From Cyanobium sp. FGCU6 (lineage in GTDB: Bacteria > Cyanobacteriota > Cyanobacteriia > PCC-6307 > Cyanobiaceae), in assembly GCA_024958655.1 (NCBI GenBank), contig JANWUR010000002.1:248001-312000 (forward strand): a stretch of DNA of 64,000 nt, read 5' to 3'. The notes beneath the pieces were generated by a model. The model saw nothing but the letters and a program-made list of their open reading frames with translations, was not told the DNA's origin and searched no databases. A program made the translations under genes and the position numbers. Each line of letters opens with the position of its first letter. The stretch's first letter is position 1. This document shows, piece after piece, positions 25,829 to 33,685 of the stretch.

Positions 25829-26455
25829 ATGACGGTCGCTATCGCCCGGCCCCTGCGAACCCCCGCTTGCCGCGCTGCGGCAATGGGCCAGCTGGATCTG
25901 CCGCTACGGCCGCCGGTGGTGGCGAGCTGCCTGGCTCGCCGTCCGCGCCGCCCCCAGCGTGCGCGGCCCGCGCCCTGCCAGCAGGCCGTTCAGCTGGTAA
26001 TTGCCTTCCCGGCCAAGCCGCGGCGGCACAGGCCAATCAATCCCCACGCCGCGGCCAATGCCCTGGCGTTGCAGCACCGCGACATCGCCAAGACCGTGGC
26101 TGGCAACATCTCTCGCCGCACCGGACACCCAAGAGAGGACCTGGAGCAGATCGCCATGCTTGGCATCCTCCAGGCAGCTCGGCGCTATTCACCGGAGCGA
26201 GGATCGTTCCGCCCCTATGCCCGCACCTACGCCAATGGGGAGGTGTATCACTACCTCAGGGACAAGGGCTTCCTAATCAAGGTGCCGGCAAGCTGGCGGG
26301 AGTTGCATGCAAGGGGGCAGAAGCTGCTGCGGTTGGGGTTGCCTGCAGGAGAGCTGCCGCAGACGCTAGAAATCAGCGCGGAGCGATGGGAGGAAATTGC
26401 AGCGGCCTGCAACCAGCGAGTGGTGGCAATACACCTCGTCGAAACCGAAGAATGA
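25829..26455 (+). CDS. Phage-encoded sigma-70-like factor (regions 2-3)
   Basis: A 208-residue protein. A basic, unstructured N-terminus of about 70 residues precedes a clear sigma region 2 (HREDLEQIA-type block as HPREDLEQIAMLGILQAAR, then RYSPERGSFRPYARTYANGEVYHYL). The -10-recognition part and start of region 3 follow (RDKGFLIKVPASWRELHARG). Region 4 is missing or very divergent, so contact with a -35 element is doubtful. It starts 3 bases after TerL and precedes the late structural genes, fitting a role as a late-gene activator. Confidence 0.75.
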   Translation: MTVAIARPLRTPACRAAAMGQLDLPLRPPVVASCLARRPRRPQRARPAPCQQAVQLVIAFPAKPRRHRPINPHAAANALALQHRDIAKTVAGNISRRTGHPREDLEQIAMLGILQAARRYSPERGSFRPYARTYANGEVYHYLRDKGFLIKVPASWRELHARGQKLLRLGLPAGELPQTLEISAERWEEIAAACNQRVVAIHLVETEE

Positions 26456-26527
26456 CAAGCGACGGTTTGCGGCAATACTTGTCCTTGTATCAGGAGCTGG
26501 AACATGAATCCTGTTCCATAATTGCTG

Positions 26528-26929
26528 CTATAGGCCAAAATCGCGCCTCATCTCCTCCCTCCAGTCAGGACCAATAGAGCGCCTCAATCTGCGATTAACT
26601 TTATCTGCAACAGCCGCGATATCCATCGCCTCATCATCGCTATACCCCATGTAGTGGTTGTCAACGATAGTTTTTGCCCACTCAGTGATAGCGTACTTGG
26701 CCACCTTGGCGATCGCCGACTTTGCGGGAAGGCTTTGGATCCAGCCGTCGAAAAGTTCCTTTACGCTTTTCACATTCAGCCAATAGCGATAGATCTCCTT
26801 CTCGTTAAGCGAGTAGAACTCACTGATCTGCTTCGGGCTCATGTAGGCCTCAAGGGGCTGCCCACTTGCTATTTCTAGCAACTCCTTATCGCTAAACATA
26901 ATGCGCACAATCCTGATGGGTTGTATCAT
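26528..26929 (-). CDS. Low-GC hypothetical protein (moron-like)
   Basis: 133 residues from an ATG at 26929, or 123 from ATG 26899 (MFSDKELLEIASGQPLEAYM), which may be the better start. It is helical and contains SPKQISEFYSLNEKEIYRYW and GYSDDEAMDIAAVADKVNRRLR. It is transcribed against its neighbours and is visibly richer in A and T than the genes around it. That fits a recent insertion carried between late genes. No family is recognised. Confidence 0.6.
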   Translation of the reverse strand: MIQPIRIVRIMFSDKELLEIASGQPLEAYMSPKQISEFYSLNEKEIYRYWLNVKSVKELFDGWIQSLPAKSAIAKVAKYAITEWAKTIVDNHYMGYSDDEAMDIAAVADKVNRRLRRSIGPDWREEMRRDFGL

Positions 26930-27121
26930 TTGACAGAGCCTCGATTACAGCGAGCAAGGCGGTTGCCCCACGATCGGTCTTTTCGAGGCTCAGAAGAGCT
27001 GATATCCACCAGTGTTTGCACGAAATATCGCAACGTGGATCGTGGCTTGCTTGGTTTACGCATCCCTGATTCAGGCGAAGGCAAAGTTTTAAAGATCAAC
27101 GAGTATTCCTTGGCCGCCCCT

Positions 27122-27130
27122 TGGCAATAG
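27122..27130 (+). promoter_or_regulatory. TGGCAATAG element, copy A, upstream of portal gene
   Basis: TGGCAATAG followed by GCCGTAGCCC, 29 bases before the portal start codon. It is the most divergent of four copies outside the 9-base core. The others are at 30445, 33634 and 37560. Confidence 0.5.
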
Positions 27131-27159
27131 GCCGTAGCCCATAGGTCAATCGCGTCTTC

Positions 27160-28785
27160 GTGCCCGCTCAATCGGTTTTGGCTGCTGCTGCCGTTGTGGC
27201 CCCTTGGCAGGAACACTCCACTCTCAACGCCCTTAAGGGCTCTTTGCAGATTACGACCGACTGCTGGGCGCTGCTCGCCGCTCCCAACGGCAGCAGCCGC
27301 AAGGAGCACTACCTACCTAAGGGCGAGCGGGAACCGGAGACCGCCTACTGCAAGCGCCTTGACGCTGCTCGGCCATCGGGCTTCTTCCGCGATGCCCTGC
27401 GCACCTACGCCGGCATGCTCAGCCGGGGTAGCTGGATCAGCCTTCCGGCCACCCTGTCTTCGGTGCTCACCGACGTGGACGGTCGGGGCACGGACATGGG
27501 CGTCTTCCTGGCCGCTGCTGACCTGCTGGTCCTTCGCGACGGCGCAGCCTTGATGCTGGTGCTCCCTCCCGAGCACAGCTGGCCCAGTGAGGGGGACCGG
27601 CAGGAGGCCCTCCGTCGCGGTGATCGCCTGTCTCTCCCCCGGCTGCAGCTGGTGCCCCGCGCCAACTGCCTGAACTGGGAGCTGCCGGTGTCCTACGGCC
27701 TTCCGGGCCGGATTGTCTGGCGAGAGCCGGTGAACCGGCCGATGAGTGCTGAGCCGGCGGGCCCAGAAGCAGCCGTGGCAGAGCAAATCAACGCCCTGCT
27801 CGGCGATGCCGACGCCCCTGACCGCTGGCACTACCGCAGCCTGTCGCTGCTCACCACCGGCGACACCACCAAGGGTGGGACCGCCAGGGGCAGGGCCGTC
27901 ACCGGCCTGCAACTGGCCCACCACCCGGTCTGCGCCGACCCCCAGGCCACCAGCGGCTGGCGTTGCGAGGAGCCGGTGGTCACCACGTTTGATGGCATCA
28001 ACCGGCTGCCGGCCTGCTGGTACACCTCCGATGGCTCGGCCTTCGGGGAAGGGGACCTCCCCCACCTGGGCCTGGCGCATCAGTACCTCAACCACTTCCG
28101 CTGCAAGAGCGAATACGAGGAGCTCCTCTCCAGGACTGCTCTACCAGTTGGCGTCCGGAAGGGGATGGTCGATGCCATGGGCAACAGCCAGGCCGGTCCG
28201 GTGGTGCTGGGCCCGAACACCTGCATGGACCTTCCCTCGGACGCCTCCTTCGAGTTCGTGGAGATCCGGGCCCGCTCGCTGGCAGAGCACCGGGCCTGGC
28301 TGCAGATCCTCGACGACACCATGCGCCGCGATGCTCTGATCCCCTCTCAGAACCGGGGCGCCGCCCGCACTGAAATGGAGATCAGCCTCACCGCCAGCCA
28401 GAGCTATGCGCTGCTCCAGGCGATGGCGATCCAGAAGGCCTCGCTGTTCTCGACCCTGCTACAGCACTGGTGTGGCCTGACCGGTGAGGCCCTGGATCCG
28501 GGAGCTGGCCTGCAGGTGACGGTGAGCCCGCTCACCCCGCCGATCCAGCCCCAGCCCCAGGTGAAGGAATGGATCGAGCTCTTCGACAAGGGGGTGATCA
28601 GCAGGGAGGAGCTGCGTCACCAACTGGCCCTGGCCACGGCCAATGCGATCAGCAGCCCGACACTCGATGACAGCCCGGCCACCAAGGCTGGGGAGGGAAG
28701 CCAAGCCCAGGAACCCAAGGTTGCTGAGAGCTCAGCGCCGGTGCCCCTCAGGCAAGAGGAGTCAGCCGCGCCTGCAGCCGCATGA
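27160..28785 (+). CDS. Phage portal protein (DUF4055 type)
   Basis: A 541-residue protein resembling the DUF4055 portal family. It begins at a GTG. Typical parts are the early SSRKEHYLPKGEREPETAYC block, an aromatic and charged middle (FDGINRLPACWYTSDGSAF, LGLAHQYLNHFRCKSEYEELL), FEFVEIRARSLAEHRAWL, and a C-terminal helical stretch before a proline/alanine-rich tail. It forms the ring through which DNA enters the capsid. The next gene overlaps its end by 4 bases (ATGA). Confidence 0.82.
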   Translation: MPAQSVLAAAAVVAPWQEHSTLNALKGSLQITTDCWALLAAPNGSSRKEHYLPKGEREPETAYCKRLDAARPSGFFRDALRTYAGMLSRGSWISLPATLSSVLTDVDGRGTDMGVFLAAADLLVLRDGAALMLVLPPEHSWPSEGDRQEALRRGDRLSLPRLQLVPRANCLNWELPVSYGLPGRIVWREPVNRPMSAEPAGPEAAVAEQINALLGDADAPDRWHYRSLSLLTTGDTTKGGTARGRAVTGLQLAHHPVCADPQATSGWRCEEPVVTTFDGINRLPACWYTSDGSAFGEGDLPHLGLAHQYLNHFRCKSEYEELLSRTALPVGVRKGMVDAMGNSQAGPVVLGPNTCMDLPSDASFEFVEIRARSLAEHRAWLQILDDTMRRDALIPSQNRGAARTEMEISLTASQSYALLQAMAIQKASLFSTLLQHWCGLTGEALDPGAGLQVTVSPLTPPIQPQPQVKEWIELFDKGVISREELRHQLALATANAISSPTLDDSPATKAGEGSQAQEPKVAESSAPVPLRQEESAAPAAA

Positions 28786-29300
28786 GCCAGACCCACACCG
28801 ACTCCCCATTCCGCTGGCGGACTGCTGACCTGGAGGGGATTCGCGTCGCCCTCTCGATCCCGGCCCTGATGGCCGCGATCCGAGCCATCAACGACGCCAT
28901 GGCAGATCTGGAGCAGCTCTACCCCGATGCCATCCCCACCGCTCGGCGGGAGCTGGATGCCATCGCCGCCATCGACATCGAGCTGGCGGGGCTGGGCCCC
29001 GACCAGCTGCAGGCCCCGATCGAGAGCCGCCGCAAGGCAGTGCCCGCGGACGCCTTGCCGGATGACGGCACCCTGCCGGTCAAGAAGGCGGACGTGATCG
29101 AGTACGACACCGAACTGCTGCGGGAGGAGACCATCACCCGCTATGGCGAGGGGCTCTCGATCGAGGCCGCTCTCCGCCGCCAGCGCGGCAGCCATGCCCA
29201 GGCGCTGCTGCTGATGCTCCCCACCCTGGCGAACTGGAGCCGTGACCCGCAGCTGAGCGGCAACGGCGGTGGCTTCACTGCAGCGCTGGAGCGGGGCTGA
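28782..29300 (+). CDS. Late phage protein, unknown
   Basis: A 172-residue protein coupled to the portal gene. A helical N-terminus (IRVALSIPALMAAIRAIND) is followed by ELDAIAAIDIELAGLGPDQL and a last part with ETITRYGEGLSIEAALRRQRG. The position between portal and scaffold suggests a head-completion or connector role, but no family is recognised. Confidence 0.65.
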   Translation: MSQTHTDSPFRWRTADLEGIRVALSIPALMAAIRAINDAMADLEQLYPDAIPTARRELDAIAAIDIELAGLGPDQLQAPIESRRKAVPADALPDDGTLPVKKADVIEYDTELLREETITRYGEGLSIEAALRRQRGSHAQALLLMLPTLANWSRDPQLSGNGGGFTAALERG

Positions 29301-29303
29301 ACC

Positions 29304-30203
29304 GTGACCCCGACCCCAGTGCTGCCGCCTTCTGCGCTGCAGCCCTACGCCAATGCCCGCATCCTCCTGTTCTCCAACCAACTGCCGGGCGTGCTCGATT
29401 CCACCCGCACGGGGAGGTTCCTGTTCGAGGGTTTTCTCAAGCGCCTGCGGGGCATCTCCAGCAAGGAGAACGCCCCGGGGCTCGATACGGGGGACTTCAC
29501 CTACGAGGGCTACCTCACCCGCGGGGCGGTGCTGCCGCTGACACCATCTCAACCCTGGGACTGGCTGGCGGCGGCCATCAGCTGGAGCACCAGCGGCATC
29601 CGGCCGGTCTCTGCCACCACCCCGGCGCTGCTCACCCCATGCTTCGGGGCGGTGTGGCTGGGCCCACTTTCCGAGCTGCGCACCCCAGGCCTGCTCCCTT
29701 CCCCCAGCCGCGGCCAGCTGGGGGCCTTCTCGGTGACCGAATTCGGCGGCCTCTATGGCGCCGGTGGAATCGGATCCTTGACCCAGCCGCTGCTCGGCGA
29801 ACGGATCCAGGCCGCGCTCAAACCCAACCGGGTGGCGGTGGTGGGCACCGGCGACAGCCTCAACGTGCTGGCCGAGCGCCACGGCACCACCGTGACCACC
29901 CTGCGAGGCCTGAACCCCACCATCACCGCCCGTCCATCGGATCAGCTGCCGCTGGGGAGCTGGCTGTTTCTGCCCAAGCGCCGCGCCGCCGCCAACGCCG
30001 ACAGCAGCACCACCTCGCTGCCATCCGGCTTCTACACGCCTGAAACCCTGGCGGCGTACCTGGGGGTCTCGACCTCCACGATCTACAGCTGGAACTCCAG
30101 TGGCTACGGCCCGCCCTTCGTGAAGCTGGGCAACCTGGTCCGCTACACCTACGAGGACGTGGAGCTGTGGCTGGCCAGGCAGCTGGAGCTGTCGCGGGGC
30201 TGA
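29304..30203 (+). CDS. LysM-like domain fused to helix-turn-helix, late phage protein
   Basis: A 299-residue protein starting at a GTG 3 bases after the previous stop. The first 180 residues are unrecognised (aromatic and glycine-rich, GFLKRLRGISSKEN). Residues about 183-228 form a LysM-like unit (VAVVGTGDSLNVLAERHGTT, TLRGLNPTITA). After a short linker, residues about 243-295 form an excisionase/MerR-type helix-turn-helix (FYTPETLAAYLGVSTSTIYS, then YTYEDVELWLARQLE). A glycan-binding-type fold joined to a DNA-binding fold in one late phage protein is unusual. Confidence 0.7.
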   Translation: MTPTPVLPPSALQPYANARILLFSNQLPGVLDSTRTGRFLFEGFLKRLRGISSKENAPGLDTGDFTYEGYLTRGAVLPLTPSQPWDWLAAAISWSTSGIRPVSATTPALLTPCFGAVWLGPLSELRTPGLLPSPSRGQLGAFSVTEFGGLYGAGGIGSLTQPLLGERIQAALKPNRVAVVGTGDSLNVLAERHGTTVTTLRGLNPTITARPSDQLPLGSWLFLPKRRAAANADSSTTSLPSGFYTPETLAAYLGVSTSTIYSWNSSGYGPPFVKLGNLVRYTYEDVELWLARQLELSRG

Positions 30204-30228
30204 CTGACTGCTCAGAAGGAAAGAGGCC

Positions 30229-30360
30229 TTACTTCTTGGCTCCTTCGGTGTTGGTGTCGCTGCTGTTCTGGTGGCCGTTCAGGTGCTTCTCACAGGCTAT
30301 GGCAGCGCTGCCTCCCAGCACTGCTGCGGCGATCAAAGCAATCGAGAGCAGGCGCTTCAC
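30229..30360 (-). CDS. 43-residue secreted peptide (antisense to late genes)
   Basis: A GTG start (30358-30360) opens a 43-codon frame to TAA: a basic start (MKRLL), a hydrophobic signal segment (SIALIAAAVLGGSAAIA) ending AIA-C, and a hydrophilic end CEKHLNGHQNSSDTNTEGAK. The single cysteine just after a cleavable signal suggests a secreted or lipid-anchored peptide. I associate the CEKHLNGHQNSS pattern with small proteins of marine and freshwater picocyanobacteria, from memory only. It runs against the flanking late genes. Confidence 0.55.
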   Translation of the reverse strand: MKRLLSIALIAAAVLGGSAAIACEKHLNGHQNSSDTNTEGAKK

Positions 30361-30444
30361 GGGGGGCAGGCATCTGATCTTGACCGTAGGCAGCTCCACG
30401 GCTTCCGCTCTCTCTCCGCTGCCGTCTCCTCACAGATAGATGGC

Positions 30445-30453
30445 TGGCAATAG
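30445..30453 (+). promoter_or_regulatory. TGGCAATAG element, copy B, upstream of scaffold gene
   Basis: TGGCAATAG followed by CTGGTGAGCAC, 53 bases before the scaffold start. It lies in a 303-base stretch with no plus-strand gene and an antisense peptide gene at its left. Confidence 0.5.
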
Positions 30454-30506
30454 CTGGTGAGCACAGCCCGGACGGGGTGCTCACTCCACGACAGCCGCGT
30501 TGGGTC

Positions 30507-31403
30507 ATGGCCACTGCCACAGCTTCTTCCACCTCCAGCACCACCGCCGCCAGCGGCCAGGGTGCTGACGACAATTACGCCGCCACCGGCCTGCCCGGTG
30601 AGACCACGACTGCCGGCGGCCCCACGGGTGATCCCAACGGCGCTGGCGGCCAGGGCGGTTCTGCCGCAAGTAGCAGCGACAGCTCTGGCGCTGCTCAATC
30701 CGAGGCCGGTGCTCCCCCTGCGGACGACAGCCGCCTCACCGACCCCCTGCGGGCCGAGCGACGCAAAAGCAACCAGCTCGAAAAAGAGATCCGCACCCTG
30801 CGCCAGCAGCTGAACCGCTTCTCGGAGATCAACCCCGAGGAGTACGCCCGCCTGCAGGAAGCCGAACGGCAAAAGCAGATCCTCGAGCAGCAGATGGAGC
30901 TGCGCGAACGGCAGATGGAGGAGGCCTCTGCCCAGAAGGTGGCTGCTGTTGCCGCCGAGCGCGACGAGGCCAAGCAGCAGATCCTGCAGCTGCGCAAGGA
31001 CCGCCTGCTGGAGCGCGCCTTTTCCCAGGCCGAGGGCCGCACCGGTGGTGATGCCAGGGGCACGTTCTTCGACATCTTCAAGGGGCAGCTGGGCACCTGT
31101 TTCCGGCTGACCACTGGCGCCGATGGCAAGGACGTGCTCGAACCCCTGGACTCCCAGGGCAAGCCGTTGCTCGGCGATGACGGTCGGCCGATGACGACGA
31201 CCGAGTTCCTCGATCAGATGCGCGTGCATCCCGTCTACGGCTTCCTGTTCCAGCAGCGGGGGCCGGCCGGCATGCAGGCAGCTGGGGGACTGACGGTGTC
31301 GGGGATCGGCAGCAATGGCGAGCCGATCAATCCCCAGGCCATGTCGGCGTCTGAGCTCTACCGGGCGTCCTTCGCGGTCAATGGCCGCGGGGCTCGGCGC
31401 TGA
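30507..31403 (+). CDS. Capsid scaffold-like protein
   Basis: A 298-residue protein with an alanine, glycine and serine-rich N-terminus, a long coiled coil (RAERRKSNQLEKEIRTLRQQ, LQEAERQKQILEQQMELRER) and a C-terminal part containing DVLEPLDSQGKPLLGDDGRP and INPQAMSASELYRASF. This architecture and its place before the capsid gene fit a phage scaffold protein. A decayed copy of its C-terminal part lies at 43,090-43,378, with the same conserved words. Confidence 0.75.
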   Translation: MATATASSTSSTTAASGQGADDNYAATGLPGETTTAGGPTGDPNGAGGQGGSAASSSDSSGAAQSEAGAPPADDSRLTDPLRAERRKSNQLEKEIRTLRQQLNRFSEINPEEYARLQEAERQKQILEQQMELRERQMEEASAQKVAAVAAERDEAKQQILQLRKDRLLERAFSQAEGRTGGDARGTFFDIFKGQLGTCFRLTTGADGKDVLEPLDSQGKPLLGDDGRPMTTTEFLDQMRVHPVYGFLFQQRGPAGMQAAGGLTVSGIGSNGEPINPQAMSASELYRASFAVNGRGARR

Positions 31404-31419
31404 GGCCGCTGCTCACCTG

Positions 31420-31806
31420 ATGGCACGACGGCCCCGCAACTTCTATGCCGGCCTCTCCTTCCGGCCACCGGAGCCGGTGGCGGCTGCCGCCCGTCGTGCC
31501 CTGGAGCGCCGGGCCCAGCAGCCTCCCTCCAACCGGGGCATGACGCCGGTGGGCCTGGCCCGCGCCCGTCAGCTGCTCCATCGTCAGGAGCTCTCACCCA
31601 CCACCATCGATCGAATGGTGAGTTACTTCGCCCGCCACGAGGTCGACAAGCAGGGCTCCAGCTGGGAGACCTACGGCAAGGGCCGTCAGGCCTGGGATGG
31701 CTGGGGCGGTGACCCCGGCCGCCGCTGGGCCAGTGCTGTCGCGCGGCGCATGGATGCAGCTGAACGCAATGCCCAGCGCGCAACCAAACAACCTCGCCGC
31801 CGCTGA
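31420..31806 (+). CDS. Small late phage protein with tryptophan motif
   Basis: A 128-residue basic protein. The ATG at 31420 (MARRPRNFYAGLSFRPPEP) is chosen over longer in-frame starts that overlap the scaffold gene. The main pattern is SPTTIDRMVSYFARHEVDKQ followed by GKGRQAWDGWGGDPGRRWA, which looks like a small conserved helical domain seen in phage structural modules. Function unknown. Confidence 0.6.
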   Translation: MARRPRNFYAGLSFRPPEPVAAAARRALERRAQQPPSNRGMTPVGLARARQLLHRQELSPTTIDRMVSYFARHEVDKQGSSWETYGKGRQAWDGWGGDPGRRWASAVARRMDAAERNAQRATKQPRRR

Positions 31807-32182
31807 TGCGCGAGCCGATCAACCCCGCAACTGCCCGGAGCCCGGAAAACACCGCCGGCCAAACGATCAACACCTCAAAAGGGGAGAAACTGACGCAAAA
31901 AAAATCGCGAATTCTCCTCATAATTTGCGTTTCAAAATCAGCTCCCTGCAACTCCCTGTAGATCCCCGCAGATCGCCGTAGAAGAATGCAAACCCGGGGG
32001 TATTCCCCCTGTTTCCGGCGGCGGCGCAGGGTGCCTCGGAAATTTTTCAGGTTCTGGGAAATCCCCCTCTCTCAGGCTCTGCTGTCCTGATCGGTTTCCG
32101 CGCCAGCCGCCTGATCCCCGCCACCTGTGGTGGAGACACGGAGCTCGTGCCACCATCTATAGCGGCAGCGGACCCTGCGCTG
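31807..32182. other. 376-base stretch without a convincing gene
   Basis: It begins with GC-rich sequence and then has an A/T-rich patch at about 31900-31945 framed by ACGCAAA and its complement TTTGCGT, followed by repeated CTCCCTG words and short imperfect repeats. A 51-codon open frame overlaps the previous stop (ATGA at 31806) but its composition is poor. No promoter or gene is called with confidence. Confidence 0.4.
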
Positions 32183-32476
32183 ATGACGGCCACCACCTTC
32201 AACGTCCAGAACCTGCGGGGCCAGTCCCTGCTGTTTCGCTGTCTGGAGACGGGCTTCGTGACCACGGCACCAGCCCTCACCCGCTACCAGCAGGGCAGGG
32301 GCATCGACCCCAGCCGCCGCGAGTTGGTGGGTGAGCGACCCGAGCAGTGGTGCAGAAGTCGGCCGGTGACGATCTGCGAGCACTGCGGTGTGGCGATCAA
32401 GGGCAACCAGTGGACCGTCCGCCAACACCAGCAGAGCCAGCGCTGTAGAAGAGCGAGGACGCCGCTGCCGGCCTGA
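32183..32476 (+). CDS. Small zinc-finger-like protein
   Basis: A 97-residue protein from ATG 32183. The C-terminal part VTICEHCGVAIKGNQWTVRQ then HQQSQRC has C-x2-C and H-x5-C metal-binding spacing, as in small zinc fingers. The N-terminal half is neutral. Its stop overlaps the start of the next gene (TGATG at 32474-32478). Confidence 0.6.
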   Translation: MTATTFNVQNLRGQSLLFRCLETGFVTTAPALTRYQQGRGIDPSRRELVGERPEQWCRSRPVTICEHCGVAIKGNQWTVRQHQQSQRCRRARTPLPA

Positions 32477-32652
32477 TGGAACATCCGCTCTGGCTTCTGG
32501 TGCCCTGGCTGGTTTTCGCTGTCGGCATGGGGCTCAAGGCCTGGAAGGTGACTCGGCTGATCAACCGTCAGATGCGTCGCAGCACTTGGGGAACCGAGCG
32601 CTATCGGGCGGAGCTGGAGCGCAGCTGGCAGCGGAATCAGTCGGTGCGCTGA
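32476..32652 (+). CDS. 58-residue single-span membrane protein
   Basis: This ORF is coupled to the upstream zinc-finger gene by an overlapping stop and start. It begins MEHPLWLLVPWLVFAVGMGL, one membrane helix, and ends in a basic, arginine-rich tail (RYRAELERSWQRNQS). It could be a small membrane factor of the late operon. Function unknown. Confidence 0.55.
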   Translation: MEHPLWLLVPWLVFAVGMGLKAWKVTRLINRQMRRSTWGTERYRAELERSWQRNQSVR

Positions 32653-32659
32653 GTCAGCG

Positions 32660-32692
32660 AAAAGCCCCGGGGACCCGCAGGCCCACCGGGGC
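32660..32692 (-). terminator. Hairpin with T-run, minus-strand terminator
   Basis: GCCCCGG (32664-32670) pairs with CCGGGGC (32686-32692). Read on the minus strand the stem is followed by TTTT, so this is a likely intrinsic terminator of the small gene at 32715-32927. It also separates the two convergent genes. Confidence 0.6.
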
Positions 32693-32714
32693 AAGGGGCC
32701 GCAGCCCCGGCGGC

Positions 32715-32927
32715 TCACAGCACCGCCACGGTGCCGAGCCGCTTGGCCTGCAGCTTGCGGGCCAGCTGATGGGCCAGCCGAGCCGGAATGAAGCGGGGCT
32801 TTTTGACCGGCAGGCCGCGGCGGCCATAGAAGACCGTGATGCGCTCGGCATCATGCGCCTTGATCCCACCGGGATACACGAACACCGCCAGCTGGCGGAT
32901 CTCGCAGCGGGGGAAAGAGGAGGCCAT
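32715..32927 (-). CDS. Small basic protein, paralogous family member 1
   Basis: A 70-residue protein (ATG 32927). The end reads GRRGLPVKKPRFIPARLAHQ and LARKLQAKRLGTVAVL, closely matching a second gene at 44,375-44,560 (GPPVKKARFIP, IARKLAAERLGTVTVL). The common block suggests a small basic helical protein. A conserved structured element sits exactly 34 bases upstream of this start, and a T-run hairpin follows the gene. Function unknown. Confidence 0.6.
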   Translation of the reverse strand: MASSFPRCEIRQLAVFVYPGGIKAHDAERITVFYGRRGLPVKKPRFIPARLAHQLARKLQAKRLGTVAVL

Positions 32928-32961
32928 CACGAAGGAGGCGAGGGACACCCGCGTCAGGCCC

Positions 32962-33020
32962 CGGCTGTAGCGACCTGGCAAGGACGCCTCGCAGAGGCGC
33001 CTGGCCCGATCCTTGCCAGG
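32962..33020 (-). promoter_or_regulatory. Structured element, copy 1
   Basis: CTGGCAAGGA (32975-32984) pairs perfectly with TCCTTGCCAG (33010-33019). Inside, CGCCTC (32985-32990) pairs with GAGGCG (32994-32999) around a GCA loop. A related element occurs at 55,953-56,009. Both end exactly 34 bases before the start codon of a minus-strand gene. Confidence 0.6.
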
Positions 33021-33242
33021 GCGAGACGGCTGGGGCAGCGGTGCCCCCTTTCTTCCCCTCGCCGACCGTGAGGCCTCCGGCCCCCGCGCGTGCTGAACCC
33101 CCGCCAGCTCGGTCGTTGGGTTCGCACCCGGTGGATCGATGGCCCGCCAGGTCCGCTGAGCCTCTTGGGCTTTCTGTCCGGTGGTCGCGACCAGCAGAAA
33201 GGCAGGGCCCTGGGGAGCCCCGCCGGCTGCTGGCCCTGGCCC

Positions 33243-33428
33243 TCAGAAGGGCAGCAGTGCCTCCAGCTCTGGATCAACCGGCACGGCCGGAGCAGCTGCC
33301 TGCCGCTCAAACAGCACCTGGGCTGCCAGCTCAGCCAGCCGCGGCCAGCGCCCGCTGCAGAAGGCCAGATCTTCCAGCACCTGCCAAGAGAACTGCTGCA
33401 GCTGAGCTTTGTGGGATAGAGGGGCCAT
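33243..33428 (-). CDS. Small hypothetical protein
   Basis: A 61-residue frame starting MAPLSHKAQLQQFSWQVLED with a GGAG about 8-11 bases upstream. It is helical with a Trp, and ends DPELEALLPF. Several other short frames overlap it on the plus strand, all poorer. It is a possible gene only. Confidence 0.35.
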   Translation of the reverse strand: MAPLSHKAQLQQFSWQVLEDLAFCSGRWPRLAELAAQVLFERQAAAPAVPVDPELEALLPF

Positions 33429-33633
33429 GGGAGGGCTCCGCGTAGGACCCCTCAGCCGGCGGGGGGCGGGTCAAGGGCCCGTCCACCACTGAGAAAGCGG
33501 AGCGCAGCGCAGCCAACGTCCACACCGGCGGGCTCGTATCACCCTTGACGCGCCCCCCGACCATGAAGAGGGCCGGAGCGGAGCCCCAACAGAGATCTTT
33601 CGGCGACATCACCGCTGCGCTGCTCACGCCCCA

Positions 33634-33642
33634 TGGCAATAG
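33634..33642 (+). promoter_or_regulatory. TGGCAATAG element, copy C, upstream of capsid gene
   Basis: CATGGCAATAGGCGGTGACG lies 43 bases before the major capsid start. It matches copy D at 18 of 20 positions. Confidence 0.55.
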
Positions 33643-33685
33643 GCGGTGACGTGATCTGGGGCCGGACCCCGGGAGTGCAGCACCG

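Noticed and set aside
26921-27130. A short plus-strand frame before the portal gene
   Set aside because: It starts with a weak codon, overlaps the promoter-like element and the low-GC gene upstream, and lacks any known pattern.
31806-31961. A 51-codon frame overlapping the previous stop by ATGA
   Set aside because: Poor composition, mixed hydrophobic patch from an A/T-rich tract and no similarity to anything recognised; overlap may be chance.
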